Source: Uloborus plumipes (taxonomy: Eukaryota > Arthropoda > Arachnida > Araneae > Uloboridae). From it: a stretch of 64,000 nucleotides of DNA. How positions within the stretch are numbered: position 1 is the first letter of the stretch; each line of letters begins with the position of its first letter. The stretch is from the NCBI GenBank assembly GCA_038373865.1, contig JAXGGA010001674.1, forward strand, positions 1 through 64,000, in the 5' to 3' direction. This document shows positions 43,250-54,890 of this stretch, one piece after another. Below the pieces are notes generated by a model. The model was not told the DNA's origin. It was given only the letters and a program-made list of their open reading frames with translations, and did no database searches. The position numbers were made by a program, and so were the translations under genes.

Positions 43250-45240
43250 CAGGGCAATTCCATGCATGTGTGGAAAAGCGTTGGAAAAATCAAATTACAG
43301 CAATGGGCCTGTTTTGCATATTTTTTGGTTTAAAAATGTTAGAAGTTCATTATTTCTAATAATTTTTTGTCAAGAATGTAGTATTTTTAGTTTTGGCAGC
43401 ACTTTGAAGTTGGAAATTGAATATTTAACTTTTGGTAAAGAAAATGATCAATCTTTGAACGTTGGTAAGTTTCAATTTTTTTCTTTAGATAATTGTTTTA
43501 AAGAAAGAATATTGATTATTACACTCTAATTCAACATTGTGAATTGCTAAAACGAATGTTTTCACTTAAATTAAGTGATTTATGTAAACTTCAAAAATGC
43601 ACAGTTCTATGCAACGTAAGTTACCAAAAGCAAGTTAAAGTTCATGTTGTGCATAAAGAAAGGGCAATGCAATGTTTCCAATGCTATATCTTCTATCTTA
43701 TAAGTGTGTGTTAAGCAAATAGTTAAAGTTTTTTTAAAAATATTGTTTATTTAATTTTTTATGCTACAATCAAAACGTGTAACGTAAGTTACCCACATAT
43801 GCAGGTAATGTAAGTTACCTAAGTAGAACTTAAATACTTGTGCTTATTAAGAAAGTAAATTGTGAAATAAACCTATGTGGTTAGTAGGAGTAATTTATTC
43901 AAGAATTATTTTAAATGTACTGTATTTACTTAATTTAAATTAATCATATTTCTTAAAATGTCTCTATTTGTTAATAAGGTTACAATACACCTCTATTATA
44001 AATTACATGTTTCTTTTTGGCTTTTAAGATATTAATTATCTCTAAACAGTATCGCTGCATGAATATTTAAGAGGTAATTTACTATAACTTATACAAAAAT
44101 GACTTCTGTTATGCTTTAAAGTTTTGAAATATGTTTTGGAAAAAACAAATATAAAAGTATTTTATCTCTTACAGGTGAAATATACTTCATTCTGCATTAA
44201 AATGCCACTGAACTCTGCAGAAAGATGCGCTGTAAAAAGGGTATGTGAAAAGTCATGCGGATATTACAGATTTATAAATAAAAGTCACTCTTGATGGTAT
44301 TGAAATATGTTTGAAAAAGCAAAAGTTATCAAAAATATTTTCCGAAGATCCGCACATTGACAATCAGCATTTAAGAACTAGAAATGGACAAACTGTGGGG
44401 TTTCGTTTAGTTAAGTATTTCAAGGAACAAGAAGAAAAAACAGAGATAAAAGCCGGTGAATGGTGTGTGATGAAGTACGAAAATATATTGTATCCTCGAG
44501 TTGTGACGATTATTGAAGAAACAAGTTTGAAGTAAAAGTAATGGCTGCTGTTGGAACCTATTATAAATGGTCAGAAACGACAGATGAATTTTATTATGAG
44601 AAAGAAAACGTGATTCGAAAAATTGAACCTACCTGAACTTGTTAATAACAGTGACTAGTTTGCATTTAAAAGTCTTATGTTATGTAATATTTTTAATTGG
44701 TCATTGAATTTGGTGTTAAATTTCTATAAATTCAATTCATAATTGTTAATTTTCAATATTTTAATCTAAACTAAGCTGTAATTTTCATTCATTAATTTTT
44801 GTAATAAAGATTTGCTTGTAAGTAAATTTTGTAACGTAAGTTACTGTAACGTAAGTTACCCAGTCAAAAATTCCCATACTTTTCAATTTTTGAAATAAAT
44901 TTTTTAATTTATGAAAATATATCCCTAAGCATTATAAGGAACTGATTAATTATGCTTCAAACAAGAAAACAGCTGTAATAGAGCAGAAATTTGCCTTAGA
45001 ACCAATTTTCATATTATGTCATTCCCTTTTTGTGTAACGTAAGTTACTGCCTTAATTTTGACTGCCAAATTTTGTAAAATTTTAATGCATCGAATATTTT
45101 TGTATTTTAATTTTGCTTTAGACTGTCATTTTCATAGAATGCTTTTATTCAAAATTTGTATCACAATATTTGTCTGTACTGAGGTACTAAATGCTTAAGC
45201 ATTGGTCAAAATGTAACGAAAGTTACCGTGGAATTGCCCT
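43250..45240 (+). mobile_element. TIR element with GTAACGTAAGTTAC words
   Basis: 12-bp inverted ends AGGGCAATTCCA (43251-43262 and 45229-45240). TACA occurs at both borders (43248-43251 and 45240-45243), so the duplication is either TACA or a degenerate TA. The word GTAACGTAAGTTAC and variants recurs at about 43615, 43780, 43806, 44830, 44844, 45034 and 45211. A short coding relic lies at 44190-44640. It sits inside the hAT-like element and is younger. Architecture matches the word-repeat elements at 774 and 22421. Confidence 0.75.
44190..44640 (+). pseudogene. Transposon-encoded protein with C-terminal WYD-type domain
   Basis: A start-like MPLNSAERCAVKR, then after frame changes the open frame 44311-44535 with EIKAGEWCVMKYENILYPRV then VTIIEE. 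In the next frame comes VMAAVGTYYKWSETTDEFYY then EKENVIRKIEPT. The pattern G.WV...Y....YPG.V...........VM......WKWP...D...Y....V...I.P is a C-terminal domain I recognise in proteins of invertebrate DNA transposons, next to an MP.(S/T)AER basic N-terminus. At least one frameshift (near 44530) breaks it. Exact family not named. Confidence 0.5.
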
Positions 45241-45293
45241 ACAGACACTTTTCGAGCGATCGCTTTGATGAGAATTTTTCGAATTACAGTAAA

Positions 45294-45366
45294 ACCTCCG
45301 AATGACGGGAGTCACGGAACCGGAAGTTTTATCCGTTATTGGGAGGTGTCCGTTATTAAGGAGGGT
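45294..45366 (+). repeat. Pogo/Tigger-like terminal fragment
   Basis: After TA, CAGTAAAACCTCCGAATGAC resembles a pogo/Tigger end, with inverted CCGTTATTGGGAGGTG shortly downstream. No matching right end found, so this is a solo end. Confidence 0.45.
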
Positions 45367-45368
45367 TA

Positions 45369-45413
45369 TGCTATTTTAGATTTAATTAATTAAATTAATT
45401 AAATCTAAAATAG
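45369..45413. repeat. Perfect 45-bp AT hairpin
   Basis: GCTATTTTAGATTTAATTAA is followed by its exact inverse around a TTAATTAA centre. Directly downstream, TTTATTAATTTAATGCACTT occurs twice. Confidence 0.85.
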
Positions 45414-47917
45414 CATTTATTAATTTAATGCACTTATAGCATAGCTTTATTAATTTAATGCACTTATTATATTAAATATGTATCATTGCCATCATGCACT
45501 ACCATACTTATAATTGCGTTCATTATTTACTATATCTCGTTTGAACTGAACTCATATCATTTTACCTTTGCACTTTTAAATACTAGCGTGCCTTGTATTG
45601 CAAGTCTTTAAACCAGCCCCAACGATCCTCTCTTTTGCCTTATCTTTCTATTACAAACATAATTCGGCTGCCTTTGCATTTTTCTCCACTGTTCTATGAT
45701 TTTCTATGAGATAATTTCATTGAAAATTTAGAATTGTAAATATATCGATGGCCCCTAACTTACCATCAGTTACTTAGTTATTTTTATTTAAACTTTAAAA
45801 TGGGTGGGATACGATTCTGTTTTGGAGCGGAAAAATAATTATTTTGAAGCATACTGGAACAAAAAAAACCCACCGTTTTAGAGCAAGCTGAAGCAGGAAA
45901 ATTAAAGTTTTGGCGCGACTGAAGCAAAAAAAAAAAAAAAGAATTCCATTTTGCTGCGAGATTTAGCAAAATAAGCAATCCAATTTGGAGCAAAAGTGGC
46001 AAAAAAAGGTGCAAGCTGAAGCAAAGTAGTTATGAATCTGGTGAGAAATTAATTCAAACAAGCGTTGGTTATTTTACGGGGCAAAAAGTTACTTCTTCTT
46101 TCAGCCCTTCATAGAAGCAAAATGTGGTGCCCACAGGTTGGGAGCCACTGATCTAAATCCACATATTATTTCTGAACTCTTGGTTTTATGTTTATTTTCA
46201 ACAATAAAGCAGTTGCTTATTACTAAACACGGTGTCCGTTTCAAATTTTTATCTCCAACGTTTTCGTATATGTATGTGGAACTTAATTTATAAATAAAAG
46301 AGTGTATTGCGAAACGATGCGGAATTGCTTTACAGAGATTCATGTTCCAAATATCGACAATTTTAATAGGAATTTCGTCAAATACAGCCCAGCTGATGAT
46401 GAATTCAGCATTTTTTTTTCTTCATCGTTGTTGTATCTTTCTTTGTTATTTATAAAACACTTTGCGATTATATCACTCAGTTGTCGCCAATTTATGATAT
46501 AAGTCTGCATTGAAATTAAAATTGATTAGTCAAAAATTAAAAAGAAAAAGTAAAAAGCACATTTGGAACATCGGATTGCAGCTAAGAAAGTATCTGCATG
46601 GCTACACCCAGTCCAAATGGTATGAATGAGTTCTCAACTTACTACGTCTCTCTCTCTCTCATACATTTTTTGTCGAGTGGTAGTAAAATTGAAACTTAGG
46701 CCAAAATCTGAATGAACTGAAGAAGAAGTAGAATGAAATGAATATATAAATCATTAAATCTATTGTAGACATTTATTTTTCTAATCGTTTGATTTTTTTT
46801 ACCATCAGCCATCGGCCATTGGAAGAGGGAAAAAATCGGCCTTCGGCCAACTTTGAACAATCGGCATCGGCCCATCGGCCAAAAATTGCACCGGCCTTAT
46901 TACTTATACTTTTTACCATGTGTACCATTGCACATGCTTTATAAGTGACATCTTGCTCCTTAAGTAATAAACGCGTACTTACCCCAGTAGCACAAGAACG
47001 TTCAAATTCGATATAGAAATGGTGTAATTGGTCAAATGACTGTATTGAGTGTCCTTTGAACGTTATTTGACGTATAAAAACAGTTATAGTATAACGGTGT
47101 CATTCCTGGGCAAAGAAAACATTCTATTTAGGTGTTTTGGATACTGTATTAGTACTTAAAAACCTCCATCAGATGCGAGCGCCCTTTGTTCCTGTGTACT
47201 GCGAAATATTTGTAGCGCGGTTTGAGAGTTCAGATGGAATAATAGAACTCGCATTCCAGCAGGATACATTGCATTCAAAGTAAGTAATAAAATTCTAATT
47301 ATATTTGATCTTCCTATATAAATTTACTGAATAAATATACTGGATCGTATCCAATATTTTATACTCCTATATAAAATACTGGATACGGAAAATATTTTTA
47401 ACTGTTTTAAATATTTTGACCATCGTTTCATAATTTTTTTTAAATGTTAATCATACTCAGAAAATGGCTAGCGGTGCTGCTTTGCAAATCTTGTTTGCAG
47501 TTCCCATTTAACTAAAATGTGAACCAACTTCTTTTTTAAAAATATGCTTACAGAAATTTTTGTTTAACGCTTCTTTGTATAAGTTTTATTTTTTTATGTA
47601 TATCGAAATTGAATGGTACAATATTTTTTCCCCTGGAATAGGACATTTCAGCTATTCTAATTTTCATCTACGAATTTGAAGTTACGATAGAATAAATAGT
47701 TTATTATGCGCCAGACTCTTATTTTTTGACGTGTTTCAAATGATTCTATTTTTTAAAAGGAAGTTGGCGTCAAATAATCATTTTGTTTAAATGCAGAAAT
47801 AGACCACAAAAATGTGTACTGAAAACATGCTGCTGCTATTAAGTATATTTGAGTATCGGGATGGCAATTTAAAAAATGTTATACAATTTAAAATATTCAT
47901 GATAAAGCATCCACTTA

Positions 47918-48219
47918 GGCAGGGATTCAAGTGAAACAGCACTGCGATCGCTTCGAATTGCAATCGCTACTGAAAGTGAATTACATTATCATCAACTTAA
48001 ATTGGCATGACGTCACTACGGGTGGAGCCAATAAGAGCTCACAAGCACTCAGCGATCTCCTCTTATTCGCCAAGTAGGCTGTGATGTTTTATCTAGCTCG
48101 TTTTTCATAGGCAAACGTCACGCTGACGTCACGATGTTTTTATCAAGAAACGTTCTAATGTAATTCATTTCCAGTAGCGATTGTAATTTGCGATAGCCTG
48201 CTTCACTTGAATCCCTGCC
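47918..48219. mobile_element. PIF/Harbinger MITE
   Basis: Ends GGCAGGGATTCAAGTGAAAC and the inverse, flanked by TTA (47915-47917 and 48220-48222). Subterminal GCGATCGC and CAATCGCTACTG words. TTA duplication with GG(G/C) ends fits PIF/Harbinger. Two TGACGTCA-type sites lie inside. Non-coding, 302 bp. Confidence 0.87.
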
Positions 48220-48375
48220 TTATACATGCTGAGTTCGACTTTCTTTCGTTCAATATTCAACAACTCGAAAATGAAAATAAGACAAAGCAGCAAAACTCAA
48301 CAATGTAAACTGCGAATAGATCGGGAAAGGGGGGGGGGCAAAATGTCGCATCAGATACGGTCACTCGAAATAAAA

Positions 48376-48735
48376 TAATCGGCCACTTTATCAGTATTAA
48401 AAAATATTTTGTGTATGTGTGTGTTTTTACCAATTTGGCGGTAATTTCACTTGGTAACGGAACGTTTGAATAGAGGAAACGGTATAGTTATTGGCCATTT
48501 ACGTGACTTCATATTTCTATGTTTGATTTAAAAATAAATAAAGTATTTTTATGTAAATAAAAAGTACTTCATATGATACGATATTAATGTATTTAAATAC
48601 TCATACTTTTTACAAGCACTCCTTTAAATGTATTATTGGGAAAAATGACACACAAAGACAAAAGTGCCAAATTGATAGTTATTGGCCACCTTAAACAGTT
48701 ATTTGCCATGGACCTCGTAGTTATTGGCCACATAA
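48376..48735. repeat. Cluster of TTATTGGCCAC words
   Basis: AGTTATTGGCCA(C/T) or close variants at about 48376, 48487, 48677, 48700 and 48718. Similar in style to the subterminal words of the TA elements above, but terminal repeats and a target duplication were not identified. Confidence 0.5.
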
Positions 48736-49758
48736 AAAAGTTAATTTTATACAATTCCTTAGTTTCTTTCTTTTAAATCCTTTTCAGTTGCATTACGTCA
48801 GAATCCGTTGTCAAAAGGAACTCATGTGGAGACTAGTGAGAGCACAATTAAAGATTGGTTGAAGCACTCAATCTTCCGCTACAACTATGCAAATTTTAAA
48901 AAATGAGACGAATTGTTATGTCCTAAGAAACTTTTTTTTTTTTTTGTTTTTTTCGTTAAAAATATTTAAGTCACTTTTCTTTTAATTTCATATTCTTTGA
49001 ACCATATTGTATTTAGAAAAAACATGTGTTTTATTGTGTGTATATGTTATTATAAAAACATTACATTAACTCTTTCATATATATTTTAATGGATCTTTGT
49101 GCCAAACTCGCAAAGATTTCATGACGAACTCGATATGCACTAAGAAAAACCACTATTGCGGTCAGCCCTGTACGAAAAAATCGGCAAAGATCCGACATAA
49201 GCAGAAGGAAAACCAGCTATCGGGGGAGGGGGAGGGGGTCGCCCCATGGAGAGGGAGGACAATCTTATGTAAATTCTTTAGCGTCAAAAAATCTCTATGC
49301 CAAATTTGGCACAGATCCTATAAAAGGGGGATTTGTGTAAAGAAAAACCTGCTAACGGGAAGGGGGAGTGGCGAGGGGAGTTAAAAACATAATACTAGCA
49401 AAATTATTTTCCTTTAAAATATCGTGTAAAAAAAAAAAAACGAACGTGAAACCTGTACCTGGCACCCTTATATGATTATACCACGTCCTAACAAGTACCG
49501 AAAAGAAACGCCTTCCTAGCACCTAAATTTAACCTAATATTAATCGTTCAAAATTGGCGTAAGAAAAATTAGTTAACACTAGATTTCGACGTTTCATATT
49601 CAAATCGATCGATGAGACACATAAACGTTGACAACACGTTTTGAGAGAACGTGCTTCGAACGTGAAGGCTGGTACTCTGTGCACGTGTTATACCATGGTT
49701 TTTGAACGCCTTTGTGCTACTGGGGTATGGAGTGTGTTTAATATAAAAAGAACGTATT

Positions 49759-49974
49759 TCAAAGTACTTCTGTATAAACGATATTTTTAGTATTACTTTC
49801 ATTTGGTAGGAGAATGTACTGATTTTCGCCGGAGCCTGATCTTGATAAAGCAACATAAAGTTGTCCGTGTGAAAAACAATGTTGTCGTAAATCTATACAA
49901 AAAACGTTGGTAATGATAAGAATCCACTTAATTATTTGGTTACTTAGCCGTAAGAAATAAGTTAAACAAAGCAT
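49759..49974 (-). pseudogene. Helitron Pif1-type helicase, C-terminal fragment
   Basis: The minus-strand frame contains FCIDLRQHCFSHGQLYVALS, then RSGSGENQYILLPNESNTKN and IVYTEVL at the stop. This matches the last helicase motif of Helitron Rep/helicase proteins (CFSHGQLYVA.SRV......I..P.G.TKNVVY.EVL). Upstream helicase and Rep domains are absent. The stop lies about 30 bp from the border of TIR element copy 3. Confidence 0.85.
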
Positions 49975-50009
49975 ATAAAGAAGAAAAAATACCCAAAGAT
50001 GAACAATTA

Positions 50010-50920
50010 TGCAAGTTACTCTAATTTAGAACCTACGTGTCTTCCTACTACACAAAAAAAAAAAAAAAAAAAAGGTGAAAGAACAATAAAATAATATCCA
50101 AAAGAAAAATACTACTCAATTTTATTACGTGTTTGCGTAAGTACCTATGTTGAACTATAATTTTAAAATTTGTAAAGAAAAACCACAATTGAATCGTTTA
50201 TTTCGAAAAGGTAACATCTCTATTTTGATCTCCTCTGTCTCTTTAGAAAATTAAACAGCGCACGGTTATATTTTTGAATGTCATAATCAATGGTTATTTG
50301 GTAAATTATTTCTGTAATTGTGTACTTAACTAAAAACAATTTTTCATTGATTATGACATTCAAAAATATAACCGTGAGCTGTTTAATTTTCTAAAGAGAC
50401 AGAGGAGATCAAAATAGAGATGTTACCTTTTCGAAATAAACGATTCAATTAAAAACATGACAAATCAAATTACTTACTTAGATAAGAAAAAAAATAAACG
50501 TGAGACTTATTTGAAACCTATGTACCTACTACATAAGAAAAAAAAATACACCTTAAAAAATAGTAAAACAATACCCAATATAAAAATACCACGCACTTTT
50601 ACAATGTGTTTAGATTCGTACCCATGTTGTACTAAACCATGACAAATCAAATTATTTATTTAGATTAGTAACTATATGCAACTAGTAAAAAAAGTTAGAC
50701 TCATTTGAAGCCAACGTTTTTATGTGCTACATAAGGGAAAAAACGTTAAAAGAATAATTAAACACTACCCAATTGTAAAAATACTATGCAATTAAATTAT
50801 GTGTTTAGTACCAATGATACAAAACAGTAAAAACTTTACAAAAATATGACGAATCATATTATTTACTTAGATTAGTAACTATCATAATCATTTAAAAAAA
50901 AAAAGAAGGTTTGACTCACT
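50010..50920 (+). repeat. ~190-bp tandem array split by a palindrome
   Basis: Units share ATGACAAATCAAATTA(C/T)TTA, TTAGATTAGTAACTAT, CTACATAAGAAAAAAA and ACACTACCCAATTGTAAAAA-like segments. Landmark starts lie at about 50459, 50641 and 50848, with an earlier partial unit at about 50010-50180. The palindrome at 50187-50450 interrupts the array. The frame at 50457-50642 is one unit read through. Confidence 0.75.
50187..50450. mobile_element. Foldback MITE, ~106-bp near-perfect arms
   Basis: Arms 50187-50292 (AATTGAATCGTTTATTTCGA onward) and 50345-50450 are almost exact inverse copies around a 52-bp loop. It is inserted in the tandem array. The low divergence suggests recent origin or conversion between arms. 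Confidence 0.85.
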
Positions 50921-51206
50921 AATCCACATTAAAAGGCAAATCATTCGAAATCATTGGAGTACAAACTATAAGCTCCCCGTTTGAGCAACTGCTTGATTGC
51001 CAACCATTGAATGTAGAGGGCGCCTCCACAACTGCAAAAGCTTAGCCATACTCTTTATGAGCGCCATCTCTCGAGAAGAGAAGAAACTAATTCTTTTCGT
51101 AAAGATATTATTTTTTACATTATTGTTTTTAGTTATAACAATAACTCCTATAGCCTAAAGCCTTCCTGGAAAAATTGACTATTCAACACAGAAAGAATTT
51201 TTCAAA

Positions 51207-51285
51207 TCAAATAGTTCCTCAGATTAGCGCTTTCAAGCAAACAAACAAACAAACTCTACAGCTTTATATTATTAGTATAGATTAG
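51207..51285 (+). repeat. Helitron- or retroelement-type 3' tail
   Basis: AGTTCCTCAGATTAGCGCTT, then (CAAA)n-like repeats, then CTCTACAGCTTTATATTATT and AGTATAGATTAG. I recognise this tail from multi-copy arthropod and cnidarian repeats, often with Helitron-like sequences, but cannot confirm the class. It points in the opposite direction to the helicase fragment at 49759. Confidence 0.4.
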
Positions 51286-54200
51286 AAAGAGTCTATTCTG
51301 ATAATAAATCTTACAAAAATTAATCGTATCAACATAAACAAGTCTTAAATATTTCAATGTTATTCGGACGTCCCATAAGTTTAGCCTTATGCATTCATTT
51401 TGTGCCCGCTGAAACGTAAAAATCAGCTCCCCAAACGAACAAAATGCGGAATAATGTAAACAAAATTGAAATGGTTCAGCATTACTGCCGCGCGAAAATT
51501 AAATCTCGAGATAAAGCGTCTCATTTCACTCCAAACATCTCAAAGACTCGTTTCTGCAGATGATGGCACGCGATTCATTCAAAGAGGAATTGCAGCCGAG
51601 TGTGGATATGTTTGTAGAAACGGATTAGGTTATTTGTAAAAGAACGATCCGAACAAAGCACGTCAGAACATTGTTAAACTAAGTGCCCTTTCGTATCTCA
51701 GCAGAGTGATCTTTCGACCCACCACTCTGATGGCCAAATTATTCAACGTTTTTCCATTCTTTTTCTGCGGTGATGAGAAACGCGATTGCTGCTTGTGAGG
51801 TCTTTATTTCGTTCTCGGCTCTTTCTCTCGACGTTGCACTTTTCTGTCACCATTTCAAGTTCCTTGTTCTTTGTCTAGCAGTTGACTCCTTAAAGGTTTG
51901 TTTTTCTGCACTTCGGGCTCTCATTTGATGACTGTGCATTGCACACACCCTAAACTGATGGGAACCCAAAATTTCATTCCCTACACACAAGTTGATCATT
52001 ATCGAATCAACTAGTGGGGGAAATGTGGAAATTTTCTTTCTTTTGAGATAGAATTTCATTTCTAGCAAGTTCAATTCGAAGAATTTTTTTTGCAAATAAA
52101 ATTGGTTTAGATTCTTAATGCTTTGAATCACCTGCTGGCACATACTCCAGTACTAGCGTTAAAAGTGAGGGTAAATAAAGGAATTCGGGATGCTATTGGA
52201 CGATTAGCGTAGGAGTTGTCCTAATTTTCTTAAAATTCCTTACATTTTTAAAAAAATGTCCTTAAATGCGAAAAATTTTGGCCAAATTCGTAAAATGTTC
52301 ATTATTTTTTGCAAAAAAAGAGAGAGAGAAAGTTTCAATTAAATTGTGTCAAACTTTTTTTATCATGCTCTTTAGTGATCATAAAAATTTAGAATCCTTT
52401 TTTTTTTTTCAAGAGCTTCGCTTGCTATGATGTCACCTTAGTGGATATTCCACTACGATCTGAGGGTACTGAAATGGGAAAAAGTAGACTTGGAAACAGA
52501 ATTTTTTAGTTAGGCGGTGCCTAATTCACTTTCAGGCTACCCTCTATATTATTAGTAGCATCTTTATTCTAGATTAAATAATTTTAATGAAACTAATGTA
52601 ATCTTAAGGCATTGCACTAAATGTATAGTACAGCATATGGAGACAGTTAGTACTATATGTAACGTGAAATGAAAGATTTTTTTTAAAGTTAATTTTTAAA
52701 AACTATCAGTTTTTGCAAAATAAAAGAATAAACCAACATACTTGTTGGAATAAGTTTCTGAAATAATGAGATGGCAACAGTTCTATTTTTGTGTATTTAT
52801 AGCTATCGGGATTTGTGTAAGTCGCTATATATCAGATACTTACACACGTGTGTAACAATTTTTATTTTTATTTTTGTTTTGTTAATAAATTGCTGTTAAA
52901 GTTAAATCTCGTAGTTACGATGCTTTCTACAAGGGTCTCAGAAGCTAGGACCAAGGCATTGGGGGGGGTCTGAAGCTTGAACCCCTCGAGAACCGCTGGG
53001 AGCAGAGAATCGAGCGAGGTACCATCGATTTGAAAATTTCTAAGGAAAACAATAAGACCAATGTCGTAATTGTAAGAATTTAGTTAGCTGAGATATTAAT
53101 CAAAACGTTAATTAATATTCGAAAGAATGAGCGGTTTGGAAATAATTGCTTTTAGTAGGGAATTTTTCTCCTGATTTTTGAGATAATAACTAAGTTTTCT
53201 TACCAGGAAAGTTCTCGATTATGGAATAATTAATTTTTTTTTAATAAGAACCAATCGAAAGAGCATGGTAAAACATGTTTCTGGACGCACGCGTTTTTGC
53301 CCTCGCGCCCCCGTTATCGAAATATAAGGTCCTAAAGTCGGCTATTTTTTTTTTTTTTTTTTTTGAAAAATCGCCAATTTTAGCGAGTTATAATGATACT
53401 GGAAGCTGCGGTGCGATTACACTATTTGCGTCCAACGGGAAACCTGATTCCCATTTTTGATCATCTTGAAAGCTTTTGAAAGACGGCTTTACAATAATCT
53501 TTTACTTTACCTGTGCGAGTTAAAGCAAAAAGCTACTATCAAGCCTATGGCATGAAAAGTAGAGATCTTTTTAAAGAGAAAAAACAATTTTAAACAACAC
53601 ATCAAAATTAAATTTTATCTTACCATTTGCGATTAAAGCAGGTCCCTTGTTTAAGGGACCCAGGAGGTGACAACTGAACCTCCTGTTTTTTTTTTTTTTT
53701 TTTTAAGTGTTTACAATTCTGTAGTATGGGAGAGGGGTTATATTTATGGTTTTTAATTGTAAAAATTGCAAATATAAATTTTTTCAAACCACTTTTCTTT
53801 TGGTGGGTCCCCTATAGCTCTAAATGAGTTCTCCTAAACATTTTTGTCAATTGCATCACTGGGTATGTAAGAATGGTCTTTCGAAAAAGAAAAAAAATGC
53901 TCAAAATTTAATGAAAATGTGTTCAAATAAAAACATCAAACAGAAATGAGGTGTTTTCTCTGACATATTTCAAAAAAAAAAAAATCTTCGCTCGAATCGA
54001 ACTTGTTCCCTCAAAAGTTATAAGTGAGGACAGGGGAAAAAATTGGAAATTCGAAATTGAATGAAATATTATGCAAATCAAAAAGTCAAATATGGGAGTG
54101 TATTGTCCTCACTGAGATCTTTCGATCAAAAAAAAAAAAAAAAAATTCGAATCGGACTATGCACTCAAAAGTTATTGGGGGGGGGGGGGCAGAAAAACTG

Positions 54201-54890
54201 ACCAATAGACAGACTGACAGGTCACAGTTTCCGCAGCTCAAAACCCAACTTTCCTATTTTAAATTTCTCAGTGTATTTAATTATTTTTATTAAGTTGTAA
54301 TTTCTCTTCTCAATTGTTTTTGAGTGTTTTTTTTTTAGTGTATTCTTTCATGAATTTTTCCACCTATTTTCTACTTTTACAGAAACGTAAGCTGAAACTT
54401 GTATTGATTTACAATTTTGTTATTCTTTTCCTACCCGTTGAACGTACAGCAGAACCAGTAAAAGTTATTCCAGTGTTTTTAAACAGTACGAAATTAACAA
54501 GCAATATGTTTTACATTTACGTTACAGAGACTTTTCGCTACAGTGACCAATTTTATTTGAACGACAAAGGTTTTTACAATGAATGTCGACTCTATTAGTA
54601 TATTTTAAGAATGGAAATAATTATTTCCCTCTACCCTTGATGTAATTTCCGACATGGAAATGATTTTTTAGCTATTGATATTTACTCTACTTCGGTTTCT
54701 TTTTAGAATTGTAATTTATTTTTTCTCGATTTCAATTTTAAAAAAATAAATGTTTTTGCTAAGAGTTGGTAGATAGTGAAACTTCTTGTATCGATTTTTT
54801 TTTTTTGAAATAAGAACTGATACCTTTATCCATGACGATTTAATTTCTACCCCAAAGATTATTTATTTCGTATTTTGTACATGAGCTCAT
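51286..54890. other. Mostly unassigned AT-rich DNA
   Basis: No gene recognised. At about 51370-51700 the frame reads EMVQHYCRAKIKSRD-like then RFIQRGIAAECGYV, possibly an old transposase N-terminus. At 53640-53680 there are two short hairpins (GGTCCCTTGTTTAAGGGACC and GGAGGT...ACCTCC). A repeat phrase with AGATCTTTCGATC and TCGGACT.TGCACTCAAAAGTT at about 54114-54175 is related to the array at 61930-62400. Several poly-T/poly-A runs. Confidence 0.4.

Larger units (their letters stand above)
42956..46899. mobile_element. hAT-like element with CATCGGCC-rich ends
   Basis: Ends TAAGGCTCGACCGATGCATC and, inverted, TAAGGCCGGTGCAATTTTTG. Flanks TTACATAT (42948-42955) and TTACTTAT (46900-46907) are an 8-bp duplication with one mismatch. 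CATCGGCC/GGCCGATG words crowd both ends. The interior holds the element at 43250-45240 and a pogo-like terminal fragment at 45294. No own transposase recognised. Confidence 0.72.
42615..46981. mobile_element. Foldback MITE split by a hAT-like insertion
   Basis: Ends TAAGCACGCGTTTATTACTT and the inverse of TAAGTACGCGTTTATTACTT. An internal palindrome (about 42672-42769 paired with 42858-42955) contains GACGTCGAGAGACT and CCACTCTAGAACAGTCAATA. Removing the insertion 42956-46899 restores a ~420-bp palindromic element, whose right arm continues at 46900. The frame at 42636-42839 is part of the palindrome and not a gene. Confidence 0.75.
46982..49725 (+). mobile_element. CCCAGCAGCAC family TIR element, copy 3 (large)
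   Basis: Ends CCCCAGTAGCACAAGAACGT and, inverted, CCCCAGTAGCACAAAGGCGT, with TA on both sides (46980-46981 and 49726-49727). About 130 bp at the left and about 280 bp at the right match copy 1. The ~2.3-kb middle differs and contains a Harbinger MITE (47918-48219) and a TTATTGGCCAC word cluster (48376-48730). TA at both ends argues for a Tc1/mariner-type mechanism for the family. Confidence 0.72.

Noticed and set aside
43140..43529. 129-codon open frame that looked like a gene
   Set aside because: It crosses the left border of the nested TIR element at 43250, so it joins two unrelated sequences.
54314..54598. 94-codon frame with a hydrophobic start resembling a membrane or secreted protein
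   Set aside because: Hydrophobicity follows from T-rich sequence. No conserved pattern, and stops occur just outside.
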